The translations under genes and the position numbers were made by a program. Under the pieces are notes generated by a model. The model searched no databases, was not told where the DNA came from, and worked only from the letters and a program-made list of their open reading frames with translations. From NCBI RefSeq assembly GCF_014202495.1, contig NZ_JACHHA010000004.1, forward strand, positions 186,001-250,000: a DNA stretch of 64,000 nt. The letters are read 5' to 3'. Position 1 is the first letter of the stretch. Every line of letters begins with the position of its first letter. Shown here piece by piece: positions 55,876 to 64,000 of this stretch. The DNA comes from Cerasibacillus quisquiliarum. GTDB taxonomy: Bacteria > Bacillota > Bacilli > Bacillales > Amphibacillaceae.

Positions 55876-56068
55876 ACGAGTACCCCCATTCGTATTTAAT
55901 CATATATATTTATAATTAAAAATACAAAGATTATGTATTCTTTTTACATCATTCGTTTTATGTTAATACATAGGATAGTGGATATAAAAGGATTTAAATA
56001 ACCTTGATCAGTTTTAAATGCACAATCTCGTAGATAAGAAATGATCGACAGTTCTATAAGGTTTATTT

Positions 56069-56485
56069 TTATGATTCATTTAACTTCTGAAAAATGTGCA
56101 ATAATTGCTGTTTTTCTTCACTCGTTAATTTCTCAAACATTTCTTTTCGTAATCGTTGACCTTCCGCATGAGCACGATGCAATAGTTCTTTTCCTTTGTC
56201 TGTAATATCTAGTAAAACAATTCGACGATCATTCTCATCAAATAGACGTACAACTAATTGTCGATTAACTAACTTTTCAAGTAAATGTGTTACTGTTGGA
56301 GGAGTAAGACCAAGTTCTTTTGCAATTTCCGATGGACGGGCTTTGCGATTTTTATTTAAATATCCAAGTGTTAAAACATGAGATATACCTAAATTCTCAT
56401 TAAACATTTTATTCCATTTAATAATTAATCCATTCGTGAATTTATCCATATTATGTAAAATTTCAAAAACAGTTTGCTCTTTCAT
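56069..56485 (-). CDS. MarR family transcriptional regulator
   Basis: This 138-residue winged-helix repressor shows HVLTLGYLNKNRKARPSEIA, the recognition region LTPPTVTHLLEKLVNRQL and the wing DENDRRIVLLDITDKGKELL. The ATG behind AAGGAGG is preferred over a GTG two codons upstream. It may control the divergent or neighbouring short-chain dehydrogenase gene; that is inference. It lacks an evident ligand-binding cysteine. Confidence 0.9.
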   Translation of the reverse strand: MKEQTVFEILHNMDKFTNGLIIKWNKMFNENLGISHVLTLGYLNKNRKARPSEIAKELGLTPPTVTHLLEKLVNRQLVVRLFDENDRRIVLLDITDKGKELLHRAHAEGQRLRKEMFEKLTSEEKQQLLHIFQKLNES

Positions 56486-56548
56486 CTCCACCCTCCTTGA
56501 TGTTTATAGTTGGTGGTTCGTGATGAAGTGATTCAAAATATATAAAAA

Positions 56549-56607
56549 GAAGTCAAAGCACAGTTATTATTCTCTAGTTCCCGAATAATAAGAAATGCTT
56601 TAACTTC
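56549..56607 (-). terminator. Terminator after the short-chain dehydrogenase gene
   Basis: The nested stems GAAGTTAAAGCA / TGCTTTGACTTC (one mismatch) and TTATTATTC / GAATAATAA are followed by TTTTTATA on the minus strand. Confidence 0.75.
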
Positions 56608-56616
56608 ATACTCTAT

Positions 56617-57351
56617 TTATTGGGCAGAAAATCCACCGTCAATAATGATTTCAGCACCTGTAATGTAACTAGAATCATCTGATGCTAAAAATAAGGCAGC
56701 ATTTGCTATATCTTTTGGTTGGCCTAATCGTTGTAAAGGTGTTGCTTGTATGAGACGTTCTAACAGTTCTTTCGATGTATTTAAAGATTTTGTCATCGGT
56801 GTTTCAATAATCCCTGGAAATAGTGCGTTTACACGGACTCCTTGACGACCAAATTGAGTCGCTGCCGCTTTAGATATAGCACGAACAGCGCCTTTTGAAG
56901 CTGAATAATGGTTAAACCCTTGCCCTATTTGTGCTGTATATGATGAAATGTTAACAATAGAACCTTTTCCTTGTTCTGCCATAATAGGTGCAACATGCTT
57001 CATTCCCGCAAATGGACCGAACCCATTAATCGACATCATGAAATCCCAATCTTCCTTATCAATTTCTGTATAAGGTTTTTCTGAAGAAACACCAGCATTA
57101 TTCACTAAAATATCAATAGAGCCAAACTTTTCCTTTACTTCTCTTGCAAATTTTTTCCAATTCTCATCTGAGGAAACATCCAATTTCATGCCATAAACGT
57201 TTTCTTTTTCGCTAACTTTACTTAAAGCATCTTCATTAATATCTGCTGCTATGACAGTCGCTCCTTCTTCCGAGAATAGTTCTACCATGCCTTCTCCGAT
57301 TCCAGAAGCTCCCCCTGTTATAATTGCAACTTTACCGTCTAATTTACCCAT
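56617..57351 (-). CDS. Short-chain dehydrogenase/reductase
   Basis: This 244-residue classical SDR has the NAD(P) motif ITGGASGIGEGM, NNAG in DILVNNAGVS, catalytic Ser in IVNISS, and Tyr and Lys in HYSASKGAV. AADIN after the second strand suggests NAD use. The C-terminal SSYITGAEIIIDGGFSAQ is typical. It starts at ATG behind AAAAGGAGCG. Substrate unknown. Confidence 0.92.
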   Translation of the reverse strand: MGKLDGKVAIITGGASGIGEGMVELFSEEGATVIAADINEDALSKVSEKENVYGMKLDVSSDENWKKFAREVKEKFGSIDILVNNAGVSSEKPYTEIDKEDWDFMMSINGFGPFAGMKHVAPIMAEQGKGSIVNISSYTAQIGQGFNHYSASKGAVRAISKAAATQFGRQGVRVNALFPGIIETPMTKSLNTSKELLERLIQATPLQRLGQPKDIANAALFLASDDSSYITGAEIIIDGGFSAQ

Positions 57352-57572
57352 AAAAAATCGCTCCTTTTATTTAGTGATTTATGTTAATTATATTAATTCC
57401 CATAATCACAATTTTCATTAAAAAATATGACTGAAGCAAAACAGTTAGACATCTAACTATTTCAAATCTAATTATACGGCGTTTCAAATTATCATGCAAA
57501 ACATCTGCCTATTTTGGGAATCCAAGGTAATTAATTAAAATAACATTACATTATACACTATATATTCTTGAA

Positions 57573-57616
57573 ATGTCAATAAAAAAATTGACATTTTTTA
57601 ATTAATATGATATTAT
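57573..57616 (+). promoter_or_regulatory. Sigma-A promoter with operator-like palindrome
   Basis: A perfect -35 TTGACA (57588-57593), a 17-bp spacer and TATTAT (57611-57616) form a near-consensus promoter for the gene at 57797. The -35 box lies inside the palindrome ATGTCAAT-N6-ATTGACAT (57573-57594), a good repressor site candidate. Confidence 0.7.
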
Positions 57617-57660
57617 GTAAGTATAATGATTTTAAAGTTATATTTAATTTTTCGAACAAA

Positions 57661-57695
57661 GCATCTTCTTCTATACAGAATTTAGATGCGTTTTT
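57661..57695 (+). terminator. Leader hairpin resembling an attenuator
   Basis: The stem GCATCT / AGATGC is followed by GTTTTTT. It lies between the promoter and the gene at 57797, so some transcripts may stop here. Confidence 0.6.
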
Positions 57696-57796
57696 TAATT
57701 TTTACATCTCACCGTACTATGATTTCATCTCATACAAGTTTATTTAGAAACAATCAACCTAAACATAAAACCTACAATTTAAAGGAGAGTCATTTA

Positions 57797-58636
57797 ATGA
57801 ATTTACTTAATGAAAAAGTAACCCATAAAGTCTTTGGTAACGGAAAGATAGTAGGTCAAGATGAATCTATCATCACCGTTGACTTCAATGAAGATATTAA
57901 AAGATTCGTTTATCCCGATGCTATTGGAACTTTTATTTCACTAAAGGATAAAGATACTGCAAAGTCCTTAAAAAAAATCATTTCAAAGAAAGAAACGGAA
58001 CAGAAAGCAGTCGAAAAGAAACGTGAAGAGAAAAAGAAACAAAAGACACTTGAGCTACAGCGTATCAAACAATTAAAGAACCATAAAATTCATGAAAGTT
58101 CACAAATCGTCTTTTGGTTAGATGAAAATGAGCAACAGAGTGTCTTTACAGATTGGCAAGTATCTACCGGTAAGATAAAGAGTGGACCAAATAAAGGTCA
58201 ACCTAATCGAGCGGCTCGATTGCGCCCAAATAGTGCAGCTCTTCTAACGGTTAGAGAAGAAAATCAAGCAGAGACAGATAGACAAATTATTGGTCTATAC
58301 ATGGTAAAGGAAACATTCGCTGGAAATCTTAGTGAAGATGGAATGGTTCCAGCTCATGCATATTATAGAATCAAGCTTACGGAACAAGAAGCAGAGAAAA
58401 TGCTTTTCTGGAATTATTATAAAAACAAGAACTATCCTCATCGAACATCTTGGAATTCTGGTAAATATCGTTATTTCGATAACGTTTGGACCGCACAAAT
58501 TCTAAAAGATATTATGGCATTAAAAACAGATGAAGAAGAAAGAAAACAAGTTAAAAGCTTTCTAGAATACTTCTTGAAAATGAACCTCCTCGATATAAAT
58601 CATATCCCTAAAGCATGCGGTGCTTTAAAACAATAA
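57797..58636 (+). CDS. Tudor-like/UvrD-C-terminal-like domain protein, unknown function
   Basis: This 279-residue protein starts MNLLNEKVTHKVFGNGKIVG followed by ITVDF, the small beta-barrel seen at the end of UvrD/PcrA helicases. A charged coiled coil (about 60-95) comes next, then a globular part with QIVFWLDENEQQSVF, GPNKGQPNRAARLRPNSAA and RYFDNVWTAQILKDIM. The ATG is behind AAAGGAG; the frame opens 37 codons earlier across the leader hairpin. Homologues in Bacilli are common but I know no firm function. Confidence 0.7.
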   Translation: MNLLNEKVTHKVFGNGKIVGQDESIITVDFNEDIKRFVYPDAIGTFISLKDKDTAKSLKKIISKKETEQKAVEKKREEKKKQKTLELQRIKQLKNHKIHESSQIVFWLDENEQQSVFTDWQVSTGKIKSGPNKGQPNRAARLRPNSAALLTVREENQAETDRQIIGLYMVKETFAGNLSEDGMVPAHAYYRIKLTEQEAEKMLFWNYYKNKNYPHRTSWNSGKYRYFDNVWTAQILKDIMALKTDEEERKQVKSFLEYFLKMNLLDINHIPKACGALKQ

Positions 58637-58716
58637 TAAGTAACATATAGTGACTCTCACATTAAAAGGAACGAAGGTAAGCGTTCGTTTTTTATTAACT
58701 GAAGATACACGACTAA

Positions 58717-58745
58717 ATAATCCCCAATCATTAAAAGGGGGATTA
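58717..58745. terminator. Bidirectional hairpin
   Basis: The stem ATAATCCCC / GGGGATTAT is followed by ATTTTTTG on the plus strand. It separates the gene at 57797 from the recombinase remnant. Confidence 0.7.
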
Positions 58746-58759
58746 TATTTTTTGTGTAA

Positions 58760-58946
58760 AATTTGTAGGGAGTAACTTTTTCAGCTCTATAGACAGGATA
58801 GCCGTACTACCAACAAAATCATAAACTAACATTATCCCTCTATTCCACTTACCAATAACAGCCCTCATTTTCATACCATTGTGTACCCGTTCAATTATTT
58901 GAGCTCCTTCACACTCCATGAATGCACCAAGAAGTGAAATAAACAT
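58760..58946 (-). pseudogene. Serine recombinase fragment
   Basis: The frame reads FISLLGAFMECEGAQIIERV, then HNGMKMRAVIGKWNRGIMLV. This is the 'AF.E.E...I.ERV..GM..RA..GKWN.G' block that follows the catalytic domain of serine recombinases. The catalytic serine part and the DNA-binding part are missing here. It is a relic of a lost element. Confidence 0.7.
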
Positions 58947-59195
58947 GTAACGTTAAAAGTAGAACTAGCGATATTACAAGTGCTCACTAATAACTTTAGA
59001 ATTTGCTACGGTTGATTCTATTTTGTAATAGTTAGCGATTGAACGAATATTTTTTAAAATAGTGTGAAGGATCTTATTCATTAAAAATTTATGATAAAAT
59101 ATCCTTTAAGAAAAGGTGCCAATTCAGTATAAGGCTATTTTGTTGCGTAAGTTTATGTTCGATTTATAAAAAAAGAGTGCGAAAAATGAATAAAT
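58947..59195. other. Gene-free stretch between relics
   Basis: No coding frame of note is seen. It joins the recombinase relic to the next broken gene. Confidence 0.4.
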
Positions 59196-59456
59196 ACATT
59201 AAAATGAATCGATCGAAAACGTAAAGATAGCTTAATAGACCCTGATAAATTTGAAGGTCCTATGTATCAAATATTTTCCAGTGATTTAGGGGCATGGAGT
59301 ATAGAAATAAAGCTTACTAGCGATGGTTCCTTTACTGGTAAGTATGAAGATGCCAATGCTGGAATGTCTGGAAATGGTTATTTATCGACAAATTATATAA
59401 ATAAGTTTACAAGTTGCTTTGATGAAATCCAAAGACTGGATGTGGAAACCTACTGA
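59196..59456 (+). pseudogene. Remnant of a Firmicute hypothetical lipoprotein-like family
   Basis: The frame reads KRKDSLIDPDKFEGPMYQIF, then GAWSIEIKLTSDGSFTGKYE. The 'GAWS.EI...DGSF.G.Y.D' motif is shared by a family of Firmicute proteins often met in toxin-immunity regions. The N-terminal signal and the C-terminal half are missing and there is no proper start; an ATG at 59262 is internal. Confidence 0.55.
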
Positions 59457-59502
59457 TAATATAAGCAAATCAGTCTGAGCACTTCAAAAAGGAGAGGTTC
59501 AA

Positions 59503-60421
59503 TTGAAATTTGTTTACCGAGAAGCGGATTTAAGAAAAACTATTTTTGAACAGGTTTTCCCTGATGCACCTGAAGAAATAACAAAATTTGGCCTTGAGCA
59601 CATTGCGCTCGGACAAATTATCAAAATAGACGGGGAAAACACATTGAAAGGCTGTGTCATAGAGGCTGATGAAAATGGATTACTCGTCATTTTAATGCAT
59701 CACTTTAAAGTTGATAAAGCGATTGGTTATCAGTACTTTAAGTTTGCTAATATACAAGGCATTAAAGTGAAAGAAGGCATGCTTTTTTATAAGTTGACCT
59801 TCCAGTTCTTTGACGGTAAAAACTATGTCATTCGAGTCCAAAAGCGGAACACGAAGCATTTACCAAATCAACACGAGAACATCAAAATAATAGTAGATAA
59901 ACTTCATGACCAGAATCTACGAGACATGGATAATGAAATCTTAAAGAAAAGTAAAAAAGAAAAGCGCATTCTTAGTTTTTTCTATGTCACAACCTTGATC
60001 ATTTTTTTAGGGTTTGCTTTAAATTTTGGATTTAAATATATTAAAGACAGTTTCTTATTATTCTTAATAATCATTATTGGCACTGGTATCCTGCATTTTG
60101 TAGTATTTATGTTCGCTGTTCTTTATCTGACGAATAGAAAAGAGAGGCCATTTACGAAAGAGTTCAATGCCGTTATGAATACATATCGTGAAACAGATGA
60201 TGCTTACCAGTTACTCGAGAACCTATCAAACCTTAAAAACCAACCAAAAACCCAAGAAGCGTCTAATGCGTATGTCTACTGCATTATATCGTACCAATCA
60301 GTTAGATGAAGCGTTTGATTATTTAAATGCGATTGACACAAAAGATGAAAACTTACTAAAAGCAGTTGAACAGCAACGTGCTGTCTTTGAGGGAAAAGAG
60401 GTACAAGATCCGATAGATTAA
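59503..60421 (+). pseudogene. Membrane protein with cytosolic beta domain, frameshifted near its end
   Basis: The frame begins at TTG behind GGAGAGG. Residues 1-150 form a soluble domain (QIIKIDGENTLKGCVIEADE, KFANIQGIKVKEGMLFY, PH-like). Two membrane helices follow (about 158-178 and 186-208), then a helical tail. Near 60265 the tail switches frame: MSTALYRTNQLDEAFDYLNA to the stop at 60421 belongs to the same protein (TPR-like helices). A one-base change explains the break. No named family is recognised. Confidence 0.6.
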
Positions 60422-60506
60422 CAGAAGAAGAGAACAAAGGTTGGGAGAAGATAAGAAAAATCCACTACTTGATGTGAAAGTAAAACCTGCATTTTAACGA
60501 ACAGAT

Positions 60507-60827
60507 GTGTGGAAGCATGATAGAATTTACTACAATGAAACAGTCGAAGTGGCTGACAACTACAATGTTGCGGTTTCCATTAACAGACGTTATTTACACG
60601 AGGTCATGAATCGTTTTTCTTTCTATCACTTTTCTAATTTTAAAAGATACATTCCGTTACTTCAATCGGGAGAGAAATTCTTAGAAGAAGGTCCTGAGGA
60701 TTGGGGAGAGTTGCTTGGTGATCAGGGAATCACCACAGCTATCCTAGATTGTCTTTTACATCGGTCGGAAGTTATTCACCTAAATGGTGAAAGCCACCGA
60801 ATTAAATATAGGAATTCTATATTTTAA
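60507..60827 (+). pseudogene. IstB (IS21) C-terminal relic
   Basis: The end of this frame, EDWGELLGDQGITTAILDCL, then LHRSEVIHLNGESHRIK, matches the C-terminus of IstB ATPases of IS21-family elements ('EWGE..GD...A.AILDRLLH...VI...G.SYR'). The first 60 codons do not clearly belong. The P-loop region and IstA are absent. Confidence 0.65.
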
Positions 60828-60978
60828 TCGAAAATGTTCAAAATTAATGAGCAAAAAGTGTTCAATTTTACTTGACGGTTACACAATGATAAGATTACTA
60901 AAATAGAATAAATAAAAAGCCATGTTCATCATTTTTACAACACAGCTTTTTGAGATTATAACAATATCTATACAATTA

Positions 60979-61383
60979 TTAGGTCGTTTTTTGAATATGT
61001 TTTCTAACCCAGTCAACGACCCTGTTGAATGTGGGTCTTTTTTCATTATCACTAATCGACATACTCATGCTATATAATTCTTCATCACTCAATATGAATT
61101 CATATCCATTTAAGTTTAAAAATGTACTCGCAGTTAAGTAGCCAACACGTTTATTTCCATCTACAAAACAATGGCCAATTGTAAAATAATACATATATGC
61201 AGCTGCTTTTTCTTCTATTGAAGGATAATGTTCTATTCCCTCAAAGCTCTGCTGAGGTAGATAGCACTTAGCTTCTACACAATGCATTCCTTCTTTAGGA
61301 TTTAACCCTAGTAATCCACCATATCTATTAATTGAATATTCATGTATCATCAATACGTCTTTGGGCTGTAAATACTCATACAT
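60979..61383 (-). CDS. Doc-type toxin (Fic/death-on-curing family)
   Basis: This 134-residue protein has the Fic motif variant HCFVDGNKRVG (HxFxDGNKR), the N-terminal PKDVLMIHEYSINRYGG typical of Doc, and GLLGLNPKEGM. Doc toxins phosphorylate elongation factor Tu and stop translation; that is family knowledge. It lies 2 bases behind a 37-residue gene that fits an antitoxin. It starts at ATG directly after the partner. Confidence 0.88.
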   Translation of the reverse strand: MYEYLQPKDVLMIHEYSINRYGGLLGLNPKEGMHCVEAKCYLPQQSFEGIEHYPSIEEKAAAYMYYFTIGHCFVDGNKRVGYLTASTFLNLNGYEFILSDEELYSMSMSISDNEKRPTFNRVVDWVRKHIQKTT

Positions 61384-61385
61384 TT

Positions 61386-61499
61386 TTATTCACTTAATTT
61401 TTTGAGTGCCTTATCGTTCTTATCGCATGCTTTTTTCACCAAGGAAAGGATGAGATCTTCACGTAACTTCTCTACATTTTCTTTTTTAATTGCCCCCAT
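61386..61499 (-). CDS. Small partner of the Doc toxin (putative antitoxin)
   Basis: ATG lies behind GGAGAAAGAG. The 37-residue product is MGAIKKENVEKLREDLILSL followed by VKKACDKNDKALKKLSE, fully helical and charged. Its position just ahead of doc, with a 2-base gap, is that of a Phd-like antitoxin, though it lacks the DNA-binding domain of Phd. It could act by the C-terminal helix only. Confidence 0.6.
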   Translation of the reverse strand: MGAIKKENVEKLREDLILSLVKKACDKNDKALKKLSE

Positions 61500-61707
61500 C
61501 TCTTTCTCCTCCTTATCACACACTGTTACCACTTCCTTTTGGATAGTTTATGTAATAGTGTGTCTTTTTAGTATGTAAATTATAACATACTTATAAGATA
61601 TTTGGTACTTAAGTATATTCCAAAGTTTGAGTCAAGTATTTATGGGTAATATTATTAAACTATTAAATACTCTTTTTTAATACAAGTTCCTGACTGCTTC
61701 CGTAATT
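61500..61707. other. AT-rich stretch upstream of the toxin operon
   Basis: No gene is seen. The first 100 bases should hold the toxin-antitoxin promoter; a short palindrome GTATGTAAATTATAACATAC at 61578-61597 may be the operator. Confidence 0.4.
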
Positions 61708-61813
61708 GATATACACTTCGCTTTCCTGTCGGCACGGCCTCAACTTCCCGAAACTCTATGTGTTTCGGGTGATTTTCGGCTCGCGCTGTCCCGCGGGAGT
61801 CTTCGTGTATATC
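61708..61813. repeat. GC-rich structured intergenic repeat
   Basis: The outer arms GATATACAC and GTGTATATC enclose a GC-rich core with a perfect hairpin CCCGAAAC / GTTTCGGG (61748-61772) and a CGCGGGAG motif. The base composition differs sharply from its neighbours. 'GGAAAGCGAAGTGTATATC'-type ends are, from memory, common in dispersed Bacillaceae repeats. Confidence 0.65.
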
Positions 61814-62121
61814 TACGAAGAGCAGCATAAAATTTTTAAACCCTTTTTTAAAGATTGGGTATTTCTATGCTAAAAAACAAATGAAGAATTGCGATTCGGG
61901 TGGATACTACTGCCTTTTTTCTGTAATAGCATGTAAAAAATAGGAAATTCGGATGATATGTGGAAAGTCCATTTTTAAAATTTAATATCTACATAACATT
62001 AAATCGGATAATCATGTGGAATTCGGTTTCCTTGCAGGCAATAAAAATCATGTCTATGAGCTATTTTAACAGCTCCTTTCGTATTCATTTGGACAAACGA
62101 TAGTGATTTCATTCGTTTAGT
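61814..62121. other. Gene-free stretch
   Basis: No coding frame or clear structure is seen between the GC-rich repeat and the PadR relic. Confidence 0.4.
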
Positions 62122-62322
62122 GAAGGTACAGTTTATCCGTTATTGATTCGAATGGAAAAAGAAAATTTATTAAGTTCAACCTTGAAAAAGTCTACAGCTG
62201 GTCCAAAAAGAAAGTATTATTCAATTACGGAAAAAGGTGAGCAAGAACTCATTAATTTCACCAAGCGTTGGGAGCATCTAAGTCATTCAGTCAATAAAGT
62301 TCTCAAAAAAGGGGAGATGTAA
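62122..62322 (+). pseudogene. PadR family regulator, 5'-truncated
   Basis: The frame reads EGTVYPLLIRMEKENLLSST, then AGPKRKYYSITEKGEQELIN and the tail to GEM. This is the second half of a PadR winged helix; the first recognition helices are gone and there is no start codon. A short frame after it (62324-62447) may be the start of its former operon partner. Confidence 0.75.
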
Positions 62323-62409
62323 AAATGTTGTCAGAAGACAGAAGTCCATGTAATGAACTACACTCCTACATTCACCTAGTAGTAGCTGAAGATCAAAAGT
62401 TAAGTATCG

Positions 62410-62706
62410 ATGAACTCCATGAACAAAGAATCTTCAAGGGAAAATAAAAAGCAATTACTCCAATTGTTAATTGATAGAATTTCTATTAAGCAACTGAAGA
62501 ATCGTTCTCGAACAGTTTATAATATTGTATTAGATTTTGATTTTTCGCAAGTTAACATATCAAGGACCTTTACACTTATTCACCTATTGTATCGTGAAAC
62601 GGATAATGAACATACCTTTTCAATACCCGCTTCCGACAGTAAAATTCCACCTTATCTTCAACAATTTTTGCCTCTATTTATGATACGGTTCCCCGTGGTT
62701 ATTTGA
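62410..62706 (+). pseudogene. Possible serine recombinase C-terminal remnant
   Basis: The frame reads ENKKQLLQLLIDRISIKQLK, then TVYNIVLDFDFSQ and a hydrophobic end. 'KK.LLQ.LI..I.I' followed by a beta stretch is the usual C-terminal block of large serine recombinases. No N-terminal domain is attached. It may come from the same lost element as the relic at 58760. The similarity is short, so the call is tentative. Confidence 0.45.
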
Positions 62707-62716
62707 GAGGCAAAAA

Positions 62717-62745
62717 CAAGCATTGAGATGAGAATCTCAATGCTG
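62717..62745 (-). terminator. Terminator after the KAP NTPase gene
   Basis: The stem GCATTGAGAT / ATCTCAATGC is followed by TTGTTTTTG on the minus strand. It overlaps the end of the coding region. Confidence 0.8.
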
Positions 62746-64000
62746 TTTACCCTTTTGTACATAATTATGTAGCCACAAAAACTGTCTAGACAATTCCTCA
62801 TTTCTGGACACGCCTTCCAAAAACCTAGGATACTTTTCATCTATTGATAAATTGGGATATACTTTATTAATTGCTTCAACTATTATTAGTGGATCTATAA
62901 TCCTCTTAATAGAATCGTAGTTTTCTCTTTCAAGACTTGACTTCTTCGAACCAAATTCCCCAAATGCTGTTGGTGTGTATGCATTTAGTAATTCAAATAC
63001 AAAATCGTGATTATCATCTATTTGTTTTTTTATAAACTCTGAGGCTTCACCAGTTTCCCCATATTCGTTCCATATAGATAACAAACTAGGAAAAGATTTT
63101 AGCTTATTTACTTCTATTCTACCTTCATCACTTAAATCTCTAGATATCCTATTAGATAGTTTAACTGCCAAATCCATATACTCTTCTTTAGAAAAACCTT
63201 TTGGATTTGGATGCTCTTCGGTATCTCTTCTGAATCCAAATAAACATTCAGCGGCAAACGATAATGAATCAGCACTATATATTATTTTTTCAGCAAATTT
63301 AAATCTTTCTTCTTCTGTATCTAAATTTTCTATACAGTCACCTATAAACATTGCACCTTGTCCAAATGGATTCATAAATTGAAATAGTTGTTCCGGGTTA
63401 GGGAGCATGCTACCCAACCTTGATATAGATAGTGCTAAATTCTTAGATTGTATTGAAGTAAAGTTTTTGCTTAAACGTCTCAGCTTGGAAATGAATGTCT
63501 CTGCATTTCTTTTATTCATTACCTCTTTAATTTTATCAACCACAACATCTACAGAATAATTAGTACTTAGCTCTAATATAGCATTAATTTCTTGATCGGA
63601 TACGTCTCTACTTGTGATTGCATAAGTGAAATATCTCTGAAAGTATTGAGGAGAACAGATACGTTGTTTCTCACTCCATTCCTGCTCCCAGTCGCTTCCA
63701 TAATGAACATTGTTAAAAATGTTATTGAGTTTTGGAAATAGAAAACATAATAAATCTATGATTTGCTTACTTTCTTCTTTTGAATACTCTTTTAGAGCCT
63801 CTTCTATCTGCTGTTTTCTTCTTTCCTTTTCTTTTTCATCATGATTATGACCAAACCCGCTTTTGATATCATTTAAGAATAATCCTTTATTATCTCTTAT
63901 TAAGGAATATACCTTCGGTATAAAAACTCTAACTCCTTCAATTAACATCAAGTCAACAGTATTTACCTCATTCCTTAATATTGGTAAAGAGAACATTAAA
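62737..64000 (-). CDS. KAP-family P-loop NTPase, C-terminal part (cut by window edge)
   Basis: At least 419 residues are visible. The first ones, LRNEVNTVDLMLIEGVRVFI and PKVYSLIRDNKGLF, match the segment just after the ATPase core in KAP NTPases ('N..DLLLIEAIR.F.P..Y..I..NK'). The remainder is a helical C-terminal domain with many charged residues. The Walker motifs should lie beyond the window. KAP proteins are membrane-linked ATPases that are often mobile and several are counted as phage defence genes; the role here is inference. No start can be assigned. Confidence 0.7.
   Translation of the reverse strand, partial: LMFSLPILRNEVNTVDLMLIEGVRVFIPKVYSLIRDNKGLFLNDIKSGFGHNHDEKEKERRKQQIEEALKEYSKEESKQIIDLLCFLFPKLNNIFNNVHYGSDWEQEWSEKQRICSPQYFQRYFTYAITSRDVSDQEINAILELSTNYSVDVVVDKIKEVMNKRNAETFISKLRRLSKNFTSIQSKNLALSISRLGSMLPNPEQLFQFMNPFGQGAMFIGDCIENLDTEEERFKFAEKIIYSADSLSFAAECLFGFRRDTEEHPNPKGFSKEEYMDLAVKLSNRISRDLSDEGRIEVNKLKSFPSLLSIWNEYGETGEASEFIKKQIDDNHDFVFELLNAYTPTAFGEFGSKKSSLERENYDSIKRIIDPLIIVEAINKVYPNLSIDEKYPRFLEGVSRNEELSRQFLWLHNYVQKGKQH

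Overview
The window is chromosomal DNA from a low-GC, endospore-forming member of the Bacillaceae. This rests on prkA, a complete gerB-A-C germination operon, sspH, a SAM (S-box) riboswitch ahead of metNIQ, mqo, strong AGGAGG ribosome-binding sites and many TTG/GTG starts. The mix of genes fits the Oceanobacillus/Virgibacillus side of the family, but that placement is an inference, not a measurement.

Left part (1-22.8 kb), mostly ordinary chromosome: prkA; a hybrid histidine kinase carrying two different kinase modules; a frameshifted secreted surface protein; sspH; a methyltransferase; cvfB; an aldehyde dehydrogenase with a CsoR/FrmR-like palindrome in its promoter; an S-box-controlled methionine import operon (metN-metI-metQ plus an M20 amidohydrolase); a 1-kb gene-free stretch with four 52-bp tandem repeats and an IS1182-type transposase scrap; a divergent HPr-kinase-like gene; and a gerB-A-C operon.

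Middle (about 22.86-39.24 kb), an integrated, decayed plasmid-like island. Its left edge cuts the 5' end off a CitT/DcuR-type response regulator, and its right edge is an ISL3-type inverted repeat. Most of its genes run on the minus strand. They include an XRE regulator with a membrane partner, a glutaredoxin-like protein, a tRNA-Cys, a macro-domain gene broken by a TnpB element, DUF2786 and DUF6283-type proteins, a second YhaM nuclease, an ECF sigma/anti-sigma operon with its own promoter, a cysteine-rich phospholipase A2-like protein, an SLH-domain remnant, a thermonuclease/DUF5348 operon, and the end of a ParM gene followed by a ParR-like gene. No integrase is visible.

Right part (39.3-58.6 kb), chromosome again: a five-gene peptide ABC importer; a PD-(D/E)XK nuclease with a duplicated C-terminal domain; mqo; and a membrane formate dehydrogenase operon (alpha-beta-cytochrome b-tatA-fdhD). 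The alpha subunit is one selenoprotein gene: an in-frame TGA with a SECIS-like hairpin behind it sits exactly at the catalytic selenocysteine position of the FDH-N/FDH-O family. A DUF2892 protein, a MarR regulator, a short-chain dehydrogenase and a Tudor-like protein follow.

Far right (58.7-64 kb), an accessory zone: fragments of serine recombinase, IstB (IS21) and PadR genes, a frameshifted membrane protein, a Doc-type toxin with a 37-residue antitoxin partner, a GC-rich structured intergenic repeat, and the C-terminal part of a KAP-family P-loop NTPase that runs off the edge.
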